DNA of 64,000 bases from Paenibacillus_E violae (GTDB lineage: Bacteria; Bacillota; Bacilli; Paenibacillales; NBRC-103111), in the NCBI RefSeq assembly GCF_032461945.1, contig NZ_JAWCUD010000005.1, positions 124,001 through 188,000 on the forward strand, read 5' to 3'. This document shows positions 43,160-51,365 of this stretch, piece after piece. The notes beneath the pieces are model-generated. The model saw only the letters and a list, made by a program, of their open reading frames with translations. It was not told the origin of the DNA and searched no databases. The position numbers and the translations under genes were made by a program. How positions within the stretch are numbered: the first letter of the stretch is position 1; each line of letters opens with the position of its first letter.

Positions 43160-43187
43160 AGACCCACAGCAACGGGCTGCAGGTCTT
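43160..43187. terminator. orphan hairpin terminator
   Basis: On the minus strand AGACCTGCAGCCC pairs with GCTGTGGGTCT, then CTTTTTTT. No minus-strand gene lies upstream (the next is a plus-strand kinase). It may stop antisense transcription entering the MarR promoter. Confidence 0.6.
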
Positions 43188-43324
43188 AAGTATATATATT
43201 TTAAAGGGGGGTTGAGACTTATTATAGGCCCAGTTCATTAAAAGCAGATGAAAAACACATTTCATTTTCATTACATTTTTTCTAATGATAAAATAGAGAG
43301 ATCAAGGAAGGGCGGGGAACGCTT

Positions 43325-45574
43325 TTGAAGCATTATTCCATGCGATCACATTTGACGGTAACGTTTGCTATCATGGCAATGATTCCGGTTCTGATTCTTG
43401 GCACCTTTCAGGTTTATCAAATAACGCATATTACGCAGGAGTCCAATAGGAACCAGCAGCTGACGACCTACCGTCTGGGGGACGCTGTGCAGGATTATAT
43501 GTACTATCACCGCAATGCGGTTGAAACGCTGGCGGCCACGATTTCAGCCTCGGATGCGGCCTTTCGGACGCGCGAGAGCTTGACGTTAAAGCTGCAATCG
43601 CTGCAGCAGAACTTGGCTGGTTTCTCAGGTATTTATGTGGTTGATCAAAATGGTTTCATTAAGGCTACGCATACCACGGCCAATGATTCGCTGATCGGTA
43701 CAGATGTGAAAGATCGGGACTACACCAAACGGGTGCAGACCGCCCATAACACCATCATCTCTTCGCTTTTCATCGGACCGGAAGGGCTGAACCAGCCGGC
43801 TGTCGCCATCGCAGTACCCATTTATAAAGGTAATAAACAGCCTGATGGCTTTGTGCTCGCTGTGCTGGAGCTTACGCCCATCAAAGAGCTTGTGACGAAG
43901 TACGATTACGGAAAAGAAGCATATCCCGTGGTACTGGATCATGCTGGCAAGCCCATTTATCATCCGAATGAGGCGTTGACCGCAACGTTGGCGGATTTAT
44001 CGCAGGAGCCAGTCGTTGCAGACGCACGGAGTCAGAAGCAAGGCGAAGGAACCTATGCATTAAGCAATTCCAAGCAAAAAGAACTGATTACTTACAAAGC
44101 CATCCCCGATATCGATTGGATCGTTTGGGTGAGCAAATCCAAAGCTGCGGTTAATGCCGCTTTTACAGAGTCGCTAAGTATTACGATCTTCCTCTTGGTG
44201 GTTACGCTTATTTTGACGGTGCTGCTCGGCAGTCTTTTGGCGAAAAGGTTGAATGGCACCATCCATGCTTTGGTTGGATACACCCAACGCCTGGCAGGAG
44301 GAACATTCGTAGAGCCGGACAGCAAGGTCGTTCCGCAAGGGGCGCCTCTGGAGCTGCAATTGCTGGCAGATGATTTCTTCAAGATGGCGGAGCAGATCAA
44401 AGAGAATCAAGGCGCGCTGCTGCAGCTCAACAGTGAGTTGGAGGACCGTGTCGAAGAGAGGACCCAGCGGCTGCAGGATGAGCATGCGACTTTGAATGCG
44501 GTGCTGGAGAGCATGTCCGATGCCGTCGTATTGATCGATATGGCGCATCAAGTGGTATATGCCAATCATCGGATGGCTGAAATTTTCGCTATTCCGATGC
44601 CTGAGCTGGCGATTATGCAGGAATCGGCGTTGTTTGATCGTATTGCGCTGCTGCTGCCTGAACGTCAGGATGAACTGGAGAAGTTGACGGCGGGGCCGAG
44701 GGTACAAGGGACTTTTACGGTAAAAAGTGGTCAGGGTAAAAAACGTTTTATGATGGTATCGGCTTTTCAGGTGGCTAGAGAAGGACGGGTTTTTGGCCGA
44801 GGTTATGTGTGGCGCGATATGACGAAGGAACATGAAATCGATGCTTTGAAAAATGATCTGATCTCACTCGCCTCCCATGAGTTCAAAACGCCCATCACCA
44901 GCATACGCGGCAGTGTAGAAACGCTGCTACGAGTCGATGCGAAGTGGGAAGAAAGCTTTAAGCAAGAGCTGCTAGAAGGCATTCACGAGGATATCGGGCG
45001 TATTCAGGACCTGATTGACGACTGGCTGGATATTTCCAAAATCGATTCCGGCGCAATGCGAATCAACCCGCTGCCGCTACGTGTGGAGGCCGTTGTCGAA
45101 AGCGCGATGCGAAGACTTCCACAGCAGGCAAACGACATGCATACGCAATTTGAGGTGAACGTGGCGGAGGATACGCCGCTAATCTATGTAGATAAACTGC
45201 GAATGGAGCAGGTGCTCGTGAACTTGTTCACCAATGCCGTTCGGTATAATACGCAGCACCCGATTATCCGAATTTCGGCTCATGCGGATGAGCATTTTGT
45301 CTATTTAGATGTGCAGGACAATGGCATTGGTATCGCTGCGGAGCACGTGGACAAACTATTTGACCGGTTCTACCGGGTGGATGTTTCTTCGAGAAGTCAA
45401 TCCGGAGGGACAGGGCTGGGGCTGGCGATCTGCAAAGGCATCATGGATGCGCACGGCGGAGAAGTCCATGTGGCAAGCAAGCTTGGTGAGGGAAGCACAT
45501 TTACTCTCTCCATACCGAGGTTTCTAGGGGAGGAGAACGGACATGAACAAGAAGAAAATCATGATCGTCGATGA
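43325..45574 (+). CDS. sensor kinase with Cache, HAMP, PAS, HisKA domains
   Basis: A 749-residue kinase: transmembrane segments near 10-30 and 280-300 enclose a double Cache sensor domain; then HAMP (about 305-360), coiled coil, PAS (about 385-500), HisKA with H in A-S-H-E-F-K-T-P, and HATPase (VNLFTNAVRYN, DNGIGIA, GTGLGLAICKG). TTG start with GGCGGGG ahead; an in-frame ATG 15 bases later has none. It overlaps the response regulator gene by 32 bases, so they are coupled. The Cache domain suggests a small-molecule signal. Confidence 0.88.
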   Translation: MKHYSMRSHLTVTFAIMAMIPVLILGTFQVYQITHITQESNRNQQLTTYRLGDAVQDYMYYHRNAVETLAATISASDAAFRTRESLTLKLQSLQQNLAGFSGIYVVDQNGFIKATHTTANDSLIGTDVKDRDYTKRVQTAHNTIISSLFIGPEGLNQPAVAIAVPIYKGNKQPDGFVLAVLELTPIKELVTKYDYGKEAYPVVLDHAGKPIYHPNEALTATLADLSQEPVVADARSQKQGEGTYALSNSKQKELITYKAIPDIDWIVWVSKSKAAVNAAFTESLSITIFLLVVTLILTVLLGSLLAKRLNGTIHALVGYTQRLAGGTFVEPDSKVVPQGAPLELQLLADDFFKMAEQIKENQGALLQLNSELEDRVEERTQRLQDEHATLNAVLESMSDAVVLIDMAHQVVYANHRMAEIFAIPMPELAIMQESALFDRIALLLPERQDELEKLTAGPRVQGTFTVKSGQGKKRFMMVSAFQVAREGRVFGRGYVWRDMTKEHEIDALKNDLISLASHEFKTPITSIRGSVETLLRVDAKWEESFKQELLEGIHEDIGRIQDLIDDWLDISKIDSGAMRINPLPLRVEAVVESAMRRLPQQANDMHTQFEVNVAEDTPLIYVDKLRMEQVLVNLFTNAVRYNTQHPIIRISAHADEHFVYLDVQDNGIGIAAEHVDKLFDRFYRVDVSSRSQSGGTGLGLAICKGIMDAHGGEVHVASKLGEGSTFTLSIPRFLGEENGHEQEENHDRR

Positions 45575-46244
45575 TGAACCGAAAATTGTGCGTTTCATTG
45601 CGGCGAATCTCAAATCATTGGATTTTGAAACCTTGACCTGCCAAAGCGGGGCGGAGGCGCTGGAAAAAGCCGAGGAGTTCGATCCGGATTTAATTTTGCT
45701 TGATCTGATGATGCCGGGCATGGACGGATTCGATGTGTTAAAAAGGCTGCGCTCCTACTCCAGCGTTCCGGTCATCATGCTGACCGCGCGCAGCAATGGA
45801 GCGGACAAAGTGCAGGGGCTTAACCTCGGGGCGGATGACTATTTGACCAAGCCATTCTCCTTAGACGAGCTCTTCGCGCGAGTGAATGCCGTGCTGCGGC
45901 GCATGGATGGCCGCATGGCACCGCCGGTCACCACGAGCGAGATCACGCTCGGCCCTGTGACCGCGAACCTCGCCCAGCGCCGTATTTGGCTGGGCGACAC
46001 CGAGGTGAAGTTCACGGAGACCGAGTACAACTTATTTGCGCTGCTTTTGCAGCATGCGGGGAAAGTCATGACCCATGAGCAGCTGCTCAGCGAGGTTTGG
46101 GGAAGCGAGTACCGCGACGAGGTCGAGTACCTGCGGGTCACCATCGCCCGCATCCGCCAGAAGATCAAAAGCGCAGCGGAAGGCGCTGCTGCCGAGCTGA
46201 TTGTAACCTACCCGGGGGTAGGTTATATGGCGAAGCAGGAGTGA
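45543..46244 (+). CDS. OmpR-family response regulator
   Basis: A 233-residue regulator: V-D-D-E acidic pocket, phospho-acceptor D in L-L-D-L-M-M-P-G-M-D-G, Y-L-T-K-P-F, and a winged helix (VKFTETEYNLFALLLQHAGK). It starts inside the kinase gene end (ATG with GGAGAACG ahead). Partner of the Cache/PAS kinase; targets unknown. Confidence 0.92.
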   Translation: MNKKKIMIVDDEPKIVRFIAANLKSLDFETLTCQSGAEALEKAEEFDPDLILLDLMMPGMDGFDVLKRLRSYSSVPVIMLTARSNGADKVQGLNLGADDYLTKPFSLDELFARVNAVLRRMDGRMAPPVTTSEITLGPVTANLAQRRIWLGDTEVKFTETEYNLFALLLQHAGKVMTHEQLLSEVWGSEYRDEVEYLRVTIARIRQKIKSAAEGAAAELIVTYPGVGYMAKQE

Positions 46245-46250
46245 ACGCAG

Positions 46251-46292
46251 AAGCCCCCTTGTCTGATTGTTATCAGATGAGGGGGCTTTTTG
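46251..46292 (+). terminator. Rho-independent terminator
   Basis: AAGCCCCCTT with inner TCTGAT/ATCAGA and GGGGGCTTTTT. Confidence 0.9.
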
Positions 46293-46310
46293 TTTGATGT
46301 TGGTGAGGGA

Positions 46311-46490
46311 GGGAACTACGGTCCTCTATTTTGACGATTATGGAGGGGGTGGAGCCGGGAAGGGAACTACAGGGCCTTATTTGCACGGAATTTCTGGGTT
46401 TCCCTTCGAAAGGGTGCAAATAGCGGATCGTAGTTCCCTCTCAGCTCGAAACTGGGTGCTTTTCGAAGAAATAGCGCCCTGTAGTTCCCA
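46311..46490. repeat. four-site cassette, GGAACTAC family (copy 3)
   Basis: Forward sites GGAACTAC at 46312 and 46373, reverse sites GTAGTTCC at 46430 and 46481; dyad centres 46318, 46379, 46431 and 46482: steps 61, 52, 51, total 164, so the long step is first rather than second. Convergent gap between a response regulator and the beta-propeller gene. Confidence 0.85.
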
Positions 46491-46538
46491 TCCGGGAGGC
46501 AGTTTCGGTTGAAGATGAGTACAGACGTGCCAGAAAAG

Positions 46539-46775
46539 TTGGCCGAGAGCGCACAAAAGGCTGTCTCACCTCGAGAAAAGTAGCTAAATACAGTCGAGAC
46601 AGCCGAATAGGCCGTCTCGGGGGAAGAAAGTGTGAATGGTGCAGCGAAAGTTGGCCGAGAGCGTACAAAAGGCTGTCTCACCTCAAGAAAAGTAGCTAGA
46701 TACGGTCGAGACAACCGAATAGGCCGTCTCAGGGGAAGAAAGTGTGGATGGTGCAGCAAAAGTTGGCCGAGAGTC
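46539..46775. repeat. 112-bp tandem repeat with GTCTC-N5-RAGAA sites
   Basis: Two full 112-bp units (from TTGGCC at 46539 and 46651) and a partial third (from 46763). Sites GTCTC-N5-(G/A)AGAA start 46563, 46614, 46675 and 46726: steps 51, 61, 51. A larger stem GGCTGTCTC...GAGACAGCC is also present in unit 1. The partial unit stops at the stop codon of the next gene. Confidence 0.85.
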
Positions 46776-47957
46776 TCACTCCGAAAGCAGTTGCACATCA
46801 AGCGGATAATCCGGCACCACGAAGTCGCGGACAGCGCCAGAGACGAGGTCTACCACGGTCATCCCGTTCCAACCAGTATCTGCATAAGTGACACCGCCGG
46901 TGAGGTAGGCGTAACGCCTATCCGCGCTCGCGGCGACCATTTGGTGCATCCGCTCCAGCGGGATTATCTTCTCGGCGTACGTCTCGACGTCGAGCACCGT
47001 CAAGTTAGGCTTGCCGGTTACGCTTCCCGCAGCGCCAATGCCGACGATGAGCAGCTGCTTACCATCCGCTGTCAGGGCCACACCCTCTTGGTGCGTGTTG
47101 CCTGTCAGCGGCTTCGTCTCGTACTTGCCGCTAGTTGGGTCAAGCACGACCAGGCCTCGCCCCTGATACGGCAGGAGCAGGCGGCCATCGGCACGAACCG
47201 CGGCGTAGTGCGGCTTCTCGAAGCCGCCTTTGCCGAAGAGAGCTACTTCCAGCGTGCGAGCTTTGAGCTGCAAAGGATCGACAGCGGTCACGGAGTAGGA
47301 ATCGTGATCGATGCTGTAGACCTCCCGGCCGTCAAGGCTGATCACCACATCGAACGGCCGAACTCCAACTGCGACACTGCCAGTCATGGCGAGTTTCTCT
47401 GCATCCATGATCTCCAGTTGGCTTTTCATCCCTCTGCCACCACCAGTCACGTACACACCGACATAGACGAATTTGCCGTCAGGGGATACAGCAATTCCCA
47501 TACCGCCAGGACGGTATTCACCATATTGAGGCTTGCCGATGGCGTCAGCTGCCTTATATGGTACTAACGCAACACGTTTGCGCTGCTGCGTATCCACGAC
47601 AGCAACACCTTCCGCGGTGGATATATAGGCGCGATGGTTAGGACCTTCAGCAATGGCAAAAGGGGCCTTGCCAACCGTCAGCTTTTCGAATTGACCCGTG
47701 GCTGGATCAAGGAAAGACATATAATCACTCTTGGAGTGAGTTACGAGTAGGCTTGATTTCCCTTTTGACACAGGCGGTTCAGGAGCAGGCATTGTTGTAG
47801 GTGTTGTTGATGGTGCTGGTGCTGGTTCTTGCGTTTGTGTAGGAGTTGGCGTTGGCGTTGCAGTTGTCATCGCAACAGGCGCAGGACGCGAACTGTAGCC
47901 AACCATGAAAAGAACTAACGTCAGCATCGAGAATAACGCACGATTTTTGAAAAGCAT
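46776..47957 (-). CDS. secreted YncE-like beta-propeller protein
   Basis: A 393-residue protein: hydrophobic N-terminus (L-T-L-V-L-F-M-V-G-Y), a Thr/Pro-rich linker (30-65) with repeated TPTP, then a seven-bladed propeller of YncE/YVTN type (V-A-V-V-D-T-Q-Q-R-K near 120, D-G-K-Q-L-L-I-V-G-I-G later). The signal looks like a lipoprotein signal whose Cys is Tyr (G-Y-S-S where G-C-S-S is usual). Propellers of this class are binding scaffolds without catalysis. Confidence 0.7.
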   Translation of the reverse strand: MLFKNRALFSMLTLVLFMVGYSSRPAPVAMTTATPTPTPTQTQEPAPAPSTTPTTMPAPEPPVSKGKSSLLVTHSKSDYMSFLDPATGQFEKLTVGKAPFAIAEGPNHRAYISTAEGVAVVDTQQRKRVALVPYKAADAIGKPQYGEYRPGGMGIAVSPDGKFVYVGVYVTGGGRGMKSQLEIMDAEKLAMTGSVAVGVRPFDVVISLDGREVYSIDHDSYSVTAVDPLQLKARTLEVALFGKGGFEKPHYAAVRADGRLLLPYQGRGLVVLDPTSGKYETKPLTGNTHQEGVALTADGKQLLIVGIGAAGSVTGKPNLTVLDVETYAEKIIPLERMHQMVAASADRRYAYLTGGVTYADTGWNGMTVVDLVSGAVRDFVVPDYPLDVQLLSE

Positions 47958-47988
47958 ATATCAATCACCTCATTGGAATGAATGGTAG

Positions 47989-48021
47989 AACAAAAGGAGC
48001 ACCTCATTCAAGGTACTCCTT
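47989..48021 (-). terminator. Rho-independent terminator of the SLH gene
   Basis: AAGGAGTACC pairs with GGTGCTCCTT (one G-U), then TTGTT, on the minus strand. Confidence 0.8.
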
Positions 48022-48042
48022 CCCAATACGCTTCATAAAAAT

Positions 48043-49518
48043 TTATTTCGCTACAGTCAAACTTACTCCCGCAGCCGTAGCCCACTTGCCTTCTGGAGCG
48101 ACAGTATAAGTCATACCCGGCACAAGCTGGCCGTTATTTAGCAGAGCGAAAGTACCTACAGCACCTTTACGTGTGGTAATCGTGTATTCTGCTGTCAGTA
48201 CAGTACCGTCTGTACCCGTCAAAGTAACACGGCGTGAAACGAAGATTTCATCCTTTGGATCCTGGGAAAGGGCCACATTAATCGTTTTCGCATCCACTGC
48301 GGAAGCGGATTGAATCGTTAGCGGCGCGATGTCTTTCGCTGTAAATGTAGCATTTTTCAAAGTAGCCCAGTCCGCAGAAACTGTGTAAGTCACGCCCGGC
48401 TTCAACGTTTCGCCGTTAGGCAGAAGGAATTTAGGCGCTTGACGACCATCCGTTGCCTGTGTGAAAGGCAAATAGGTGGCCGTCATCGGTGCACCGCCCT
48501 CAGGCGTAATTTGCACCACACGGTTCCGCATCGAAGAAAGAATTTGATAGGTCATGCCATTGTATTGGTTTTTCTCATCCACGATAAAGGCACCTGGACG
48601 ACCTTTGGCATAGGCTGCAATGACATAACCGTAGTCCGCTACGCCATCAGTCAAATGGGACTCGACCTCAAAAACGTCATTGGCCACTTGCTGCGTGGAA
48701 TCCAAAGCAATTTTCTCTGTGCTCGCTGTAAAAGTGCCTGCAAGCTCACCTTTATATGTTAGTGTGTAGGTCGTGCCGGCTTTTTGTGTTGGAACTGGAA
48801 CGATGTACGTTGAAGTGGAACCTGTTTTTAAACGTGGAACGTTGTTAATAGCCAAACCATTGTCAAAAACAAAGTTTTTGGACGCAGGTTCAAGTTCTAA
48901 TTCTGCCGTAGGAATCGGTGCAGAGAAGGTGACTTGCAAGGTAATTGCGTTCAAAACCTCCAGCTTGGTCACATGGATAGGAGCTAATTGCTGCGCTTCG
49001 AAAATGAGTAGAGCGGCCTGACCACGTGTCACGGAGTTACCTGTCAATGATGAATAGCTCGGTAATTGCTGTACTGCGGCAGCATCAATTTTTAACACCT
49101 TCGCAATAACGTCTGCCAACTGCTCGGAAGAGATTGTAGAGCTGCCTTGGAAATGACCGTTAGCAGCAGAGATAGCTCCTACAGATTCAAGGGCAGCAGC
49201 GTAAGTGTAGAACCAATCTCCTTTTGTTACATCGCTAAATGTAGTTATTGCTGCTGTGTCCACGTTGACGTGTAAAGCGAGTGCGGCCATTTTGGCGATT
49301 TCAGCGCGAGTTACAGCCTGATCAGGAAGAAAGCTGTGATCCTCATATCCGGAAAGCACTTGTTGTTGAGCCAATTGTTCAATAGCAGCTTGTACTTTGG
49401 AAGAATTCGCGGCATCAGCGAAAGGGCTCGCGGCCAAAGCATTGAAAGGTAGAATTGCGGACAAGCCTACAGTTGCTGTAATGGTCAAAGCGGCGATTGC
49501 TTTTTTGTTGTTTTTCAT
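48043..49518 (-). CDS. S-layer homology domain protein
   Basis: A 491-residue exported protein with a signal peptide (about 1-29, A-L-A-A cut). Three SLH units (about 30-185: VLSGYEDHSFLPDQAVTRAE; A-I-S-A-A-N-G-H-F; S-L-T-G-N-S-V-T-R-G-Q-A) bind secondary cell-wall polymer through pyruvylated polysaccharide. The rest (190-491) is a chain of Ig-like domains with V-T-Y-T-L-T-Y/T-Y-T-V motifs. Probably a cell-surface or S-layer-associated protein. Confidence 0.9.
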   Translation of the reverse strand: MKNNKKAIAALTITATVGLSAILPFNALAASPFADAANSSKVQAAIEQLAQQQVLSGYEDHSFLPDQAVTRAEIAKMAALALHVNVDTAAITTFSDVTKGDWFYTYAAALESVGAISAANGHFQGSSTISSEQLADVIAKVLKIDAAAVQQLPSYSSLTGNSVTRGQAALLIFEAQQLAPIHVTKLEVLNAITLQVTFSAPIPTAELELEPASKNFVFDNGLAINNVPRLKTGSTSTYIVPVPTQKAGTTYTLTYKGELAGTFTASTEKIALDSTQQVANDVFEVESHLTDGVADYGYVIAAYAKGRPGAFIVDEKNQYNGMTYQILSSMRNRVVQITPEGGAPMTATYLPFTQATDGRQAPKFLLPNGETLKPGVTYTVSADWATLKNATFTAKDIAPLTIQSASAVDAKTINVALSQDPKDEIFVSRRVTLTGTDGTVLTAEYTITTRKGAVGTFALLNNGQLVPGMTYTVAPEGKWATAAGVSLTVAK

Positions 49519-49723
49519 CTATAACACTCCTATTCAATATAATGGCGTTGCTAGGTTTACATAGTTGCTTTTTGCTTCATGTCCAAGCGTCTGCATGGTA
49601 CTTCTTGCGTCGTGCCTGCTTACAAGATCAAGCTTACACGTCAGAGCATTACAATCGAATAAAAAATCAGACCTGCACATTACAAAAACGTAAAAATCAC
49701 ATCACTACATGCCAAGCAAGCAT

Positions 49724-49762
49724 AAAAAAGCCTCACCGCTCAAAGAAATGAGCAGCAAGGCT
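49724..49762 (-). terminator. Rho-independent terminator of bioY
   Basis: On the minus strand AGCCTTGCTGCTC pairs with GAGCGGTGAGGCT (some mismatches), then six T. Confidence 0.75.
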
Positions 49763-49801
49763 GTAATTAACGATTTGCGATTTAGGGACCGCATTAGATG
49801 T

Positions 49802-50404
49802 TTACATTCTGACATCCGTACGCTGCACAACGCTGTGCGAGGAGGACCCGGTAAGCCGCTCTGGGGAAAACACTTGCCGAACCGGCACAATGATCAGCAC
49901 AGCAACCGCAGCTTTGATCGCGTCCCCGATGAGGAAGGGGTAACAAGCCGCTGCCATCGCTTTTGCAAACGTATAAGTCGGCACTTTGTACATCAACCAC
50001 GGAACTCCGGCAAGGTAAAGAAGCAGAGAACCGAAAATCTCAAGCACGAGGAAGGCAGCTAGGTAGCCCATAAAGCCTTTCACACGAACACGCGGCAGGA
50101 TCATACCTATCAGCATAGCGGAGAACGGCCAGATCATAATAAAACCACCCGTAGGTCCGAGCACGATGCCTAAACCGCCATTTCCATGAAGCAGAGGAAA
50201 CCCGATTGCCGTCAGGATCACAACGAGAGCCATACTGAAGAAGCCGTAACGTGCTCCGAGCAAGCCGCCGGCAAGCATGACCGCTAGCGTTTGCAGAGTA
50301 ATAGGGACAGGTGTAAAAGGTAGTGAGATGCTTGCAAAGCTGAATAAGACAAGAATTGCTGCAAAAAGTGCACTGAAAACAACGCCGCGCAAAGTGAGTT
50401 TCAT
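49802..50404 (-). CDS. bioY: biotin transporter BioY (ECF substrate-binding component)
   Basis: A 200-residue BioY S-component with six hydrophobic segments and family marks F-T-P-V-P-I-T-L-Q-T near 28, G-G-L-L-G and G-P-T-G-G-F. It captures biotin and works with an ECF module. I prefer the ATG at 50404 (GGAG 11 bases ahead) over the ATG at 50413, only two bases from GGAG. A BirA box is at 50441-50475. The ECF genes are divergent, next door. Confidence 0.9.
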   Translation of the reverse strand: MKLTLRGVVFSALFAAILVLFSFASISLPFTPVPITLQTLAVMLAGGLLGARYGFFSMALVVILTAIGFPLLHGNGGLGIVLGPTGGFIMIWPFSAMLIGMILPRVRVKGFMGYLAAFLVLEIFGSLLLYLAGVPWLMYKVPTYTFAKAMAAACYPFLIGDAIKAAVAVLIIVPVRQVFSPERLTGSSSHSVVQRTDVRM

Positions 50405-50440
50405 ATTGTCCATCGCTCCTGTTTCTGTTATTGTTTATGT

Positions 50441-50475
50441 ATTGTCAACTTCAATTTATATCAATGGTTAACAAT
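50441..50475. promoter_or_regulatory. BirA (biotin repressor) operator
   Basis: ATTGTCAAC-N17-GTTAACAAT, an inverted repeat with one mismatch that fits the Firmicutes BirA box (TTGTTAAC...GTTNACAA). It lies between bioY and ecfA and could control both. BirA with biotinyl-AMP should repress here. Confidence 0.85.
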
Positions 50476-50528
50476 AAATCATTCAGATCATAGCATATCT
50501 TTTATGAAAGTGGAAGGACATTTTATAT

Positions 50529-51365
50529 ATGGCAAATCGAGAAATTGTGGCTTCTTTGCGGAATGCCTCCGTCGTCTATCGAACACAATCGGAAGAAGGG
50601 AGGCGGGTATGGTCGGACGTCTCTTTAGATATTTATAAGGGTGAATGGATGGTCGTCATCGGGCCGAATGGCAGCGGCAAAAGCACCTTAGCGAGCAGTT
50701 TACTGGGCTTAAGTCCCCTCTCAAGCGGTGAATTGATCCGCAATGAGTCTGGGCAAATTAGAGGCGTGCTTCAATTGCCGGATGCTCAGTTCGTAGGAGA
50801 AACGATTCAAGAGGAATTCGATTATCTGCCTGGTAAACAGGATTTAACAATAGAAGAACGCAAAGCATGGTATCTCCAAAGCTTGTCAGCTGTGGGTTTG
50901 TCGCTCCCGCTCGAACGAGCGCTTTCCACTTTATCCGGGGGGCAAAAGCAGTTGGTTAATTTGGCGGCTGCCCTTGCGGTTCAGCCTGAAATCTTGGTAC
51001 TGGACGAACCAACGGCGATGCTGGATCCAGCGGCAAGACAAGGAGTCCGACAGGCTGTGCGCGAAGCCCATCTGCTAGGCACGACCATTGTATGGATTAC
51101 GCATCGGCTGGAAGAAGTGGCGGATGCGACGCGTGTCATCGGGTTTGGTGACGGACGGATCACGTTTGATGGGGGACCCCGGGCTTTCTTTTATGGAGAG
51201 AGTGAAGATAAGTCGTTAGAGAGGTCGCCATGTACCGAGTTAGGTCTCGACTCGCCCTATGTGGTGAAGACAGCTTTCGGTTTGCTAAAGTACGGCTGTG
51301 AGCTTCGCCTGCTTCCCTTGGATATGGATGAGCTGGCAGAGGCGGTGGCAAATTCATGTCTATAG
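50529..51365 (+). CDS. ECF transporter ATPase (EcfA type)
   Basis: A 278-residue ABC ATPase: Walker A G-P-N-G-S-G-K-S-T, Q-loop L-P-D-A-Q-F, signature L-S-G-G-Q, Walker B I-L-V-L-D-E-P and switch His in W-I-T-H-R. The ECF-type Q-loop and partnership with a second ATPase and EcfT next door point to an energy-coupling factor module. ATG with GGAAGGA ahead. It overlaps the next gene by 10 bases. It likely powers BioY and possibly other S-components. Confidence 0.9.
   Translation: MANREIVASLRNASVVYRTQSEEGRRVWSDVSLDIYKGEWMVVIGPNGSGKSTLASSLLGLSPLSSGELIRNESGQIRGVLQLPDAQFVGETIQEEFDYLPGKQDLTIEERKAWYLQSLSAVGLSLPLERALSTLSGGQKQLVNLAAALAVQPEILVLDEPTAMLDPAARQGVRQAVREAHLLGTTIVWITHRLEEVADATRVIGFGDGRITFDGGPRAFFYGESEDKSLERSPCTELGLDSPYVVKTAFGLLKYGCELRLLPLDMDELAEAVANSCL

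Noticed and set aside
46632..47567. 311-codon plus-strand frame
   Set aside because: Begins in the 112-bp repeat and reads antisense through the beta-propeller gene; no plausible start signal.
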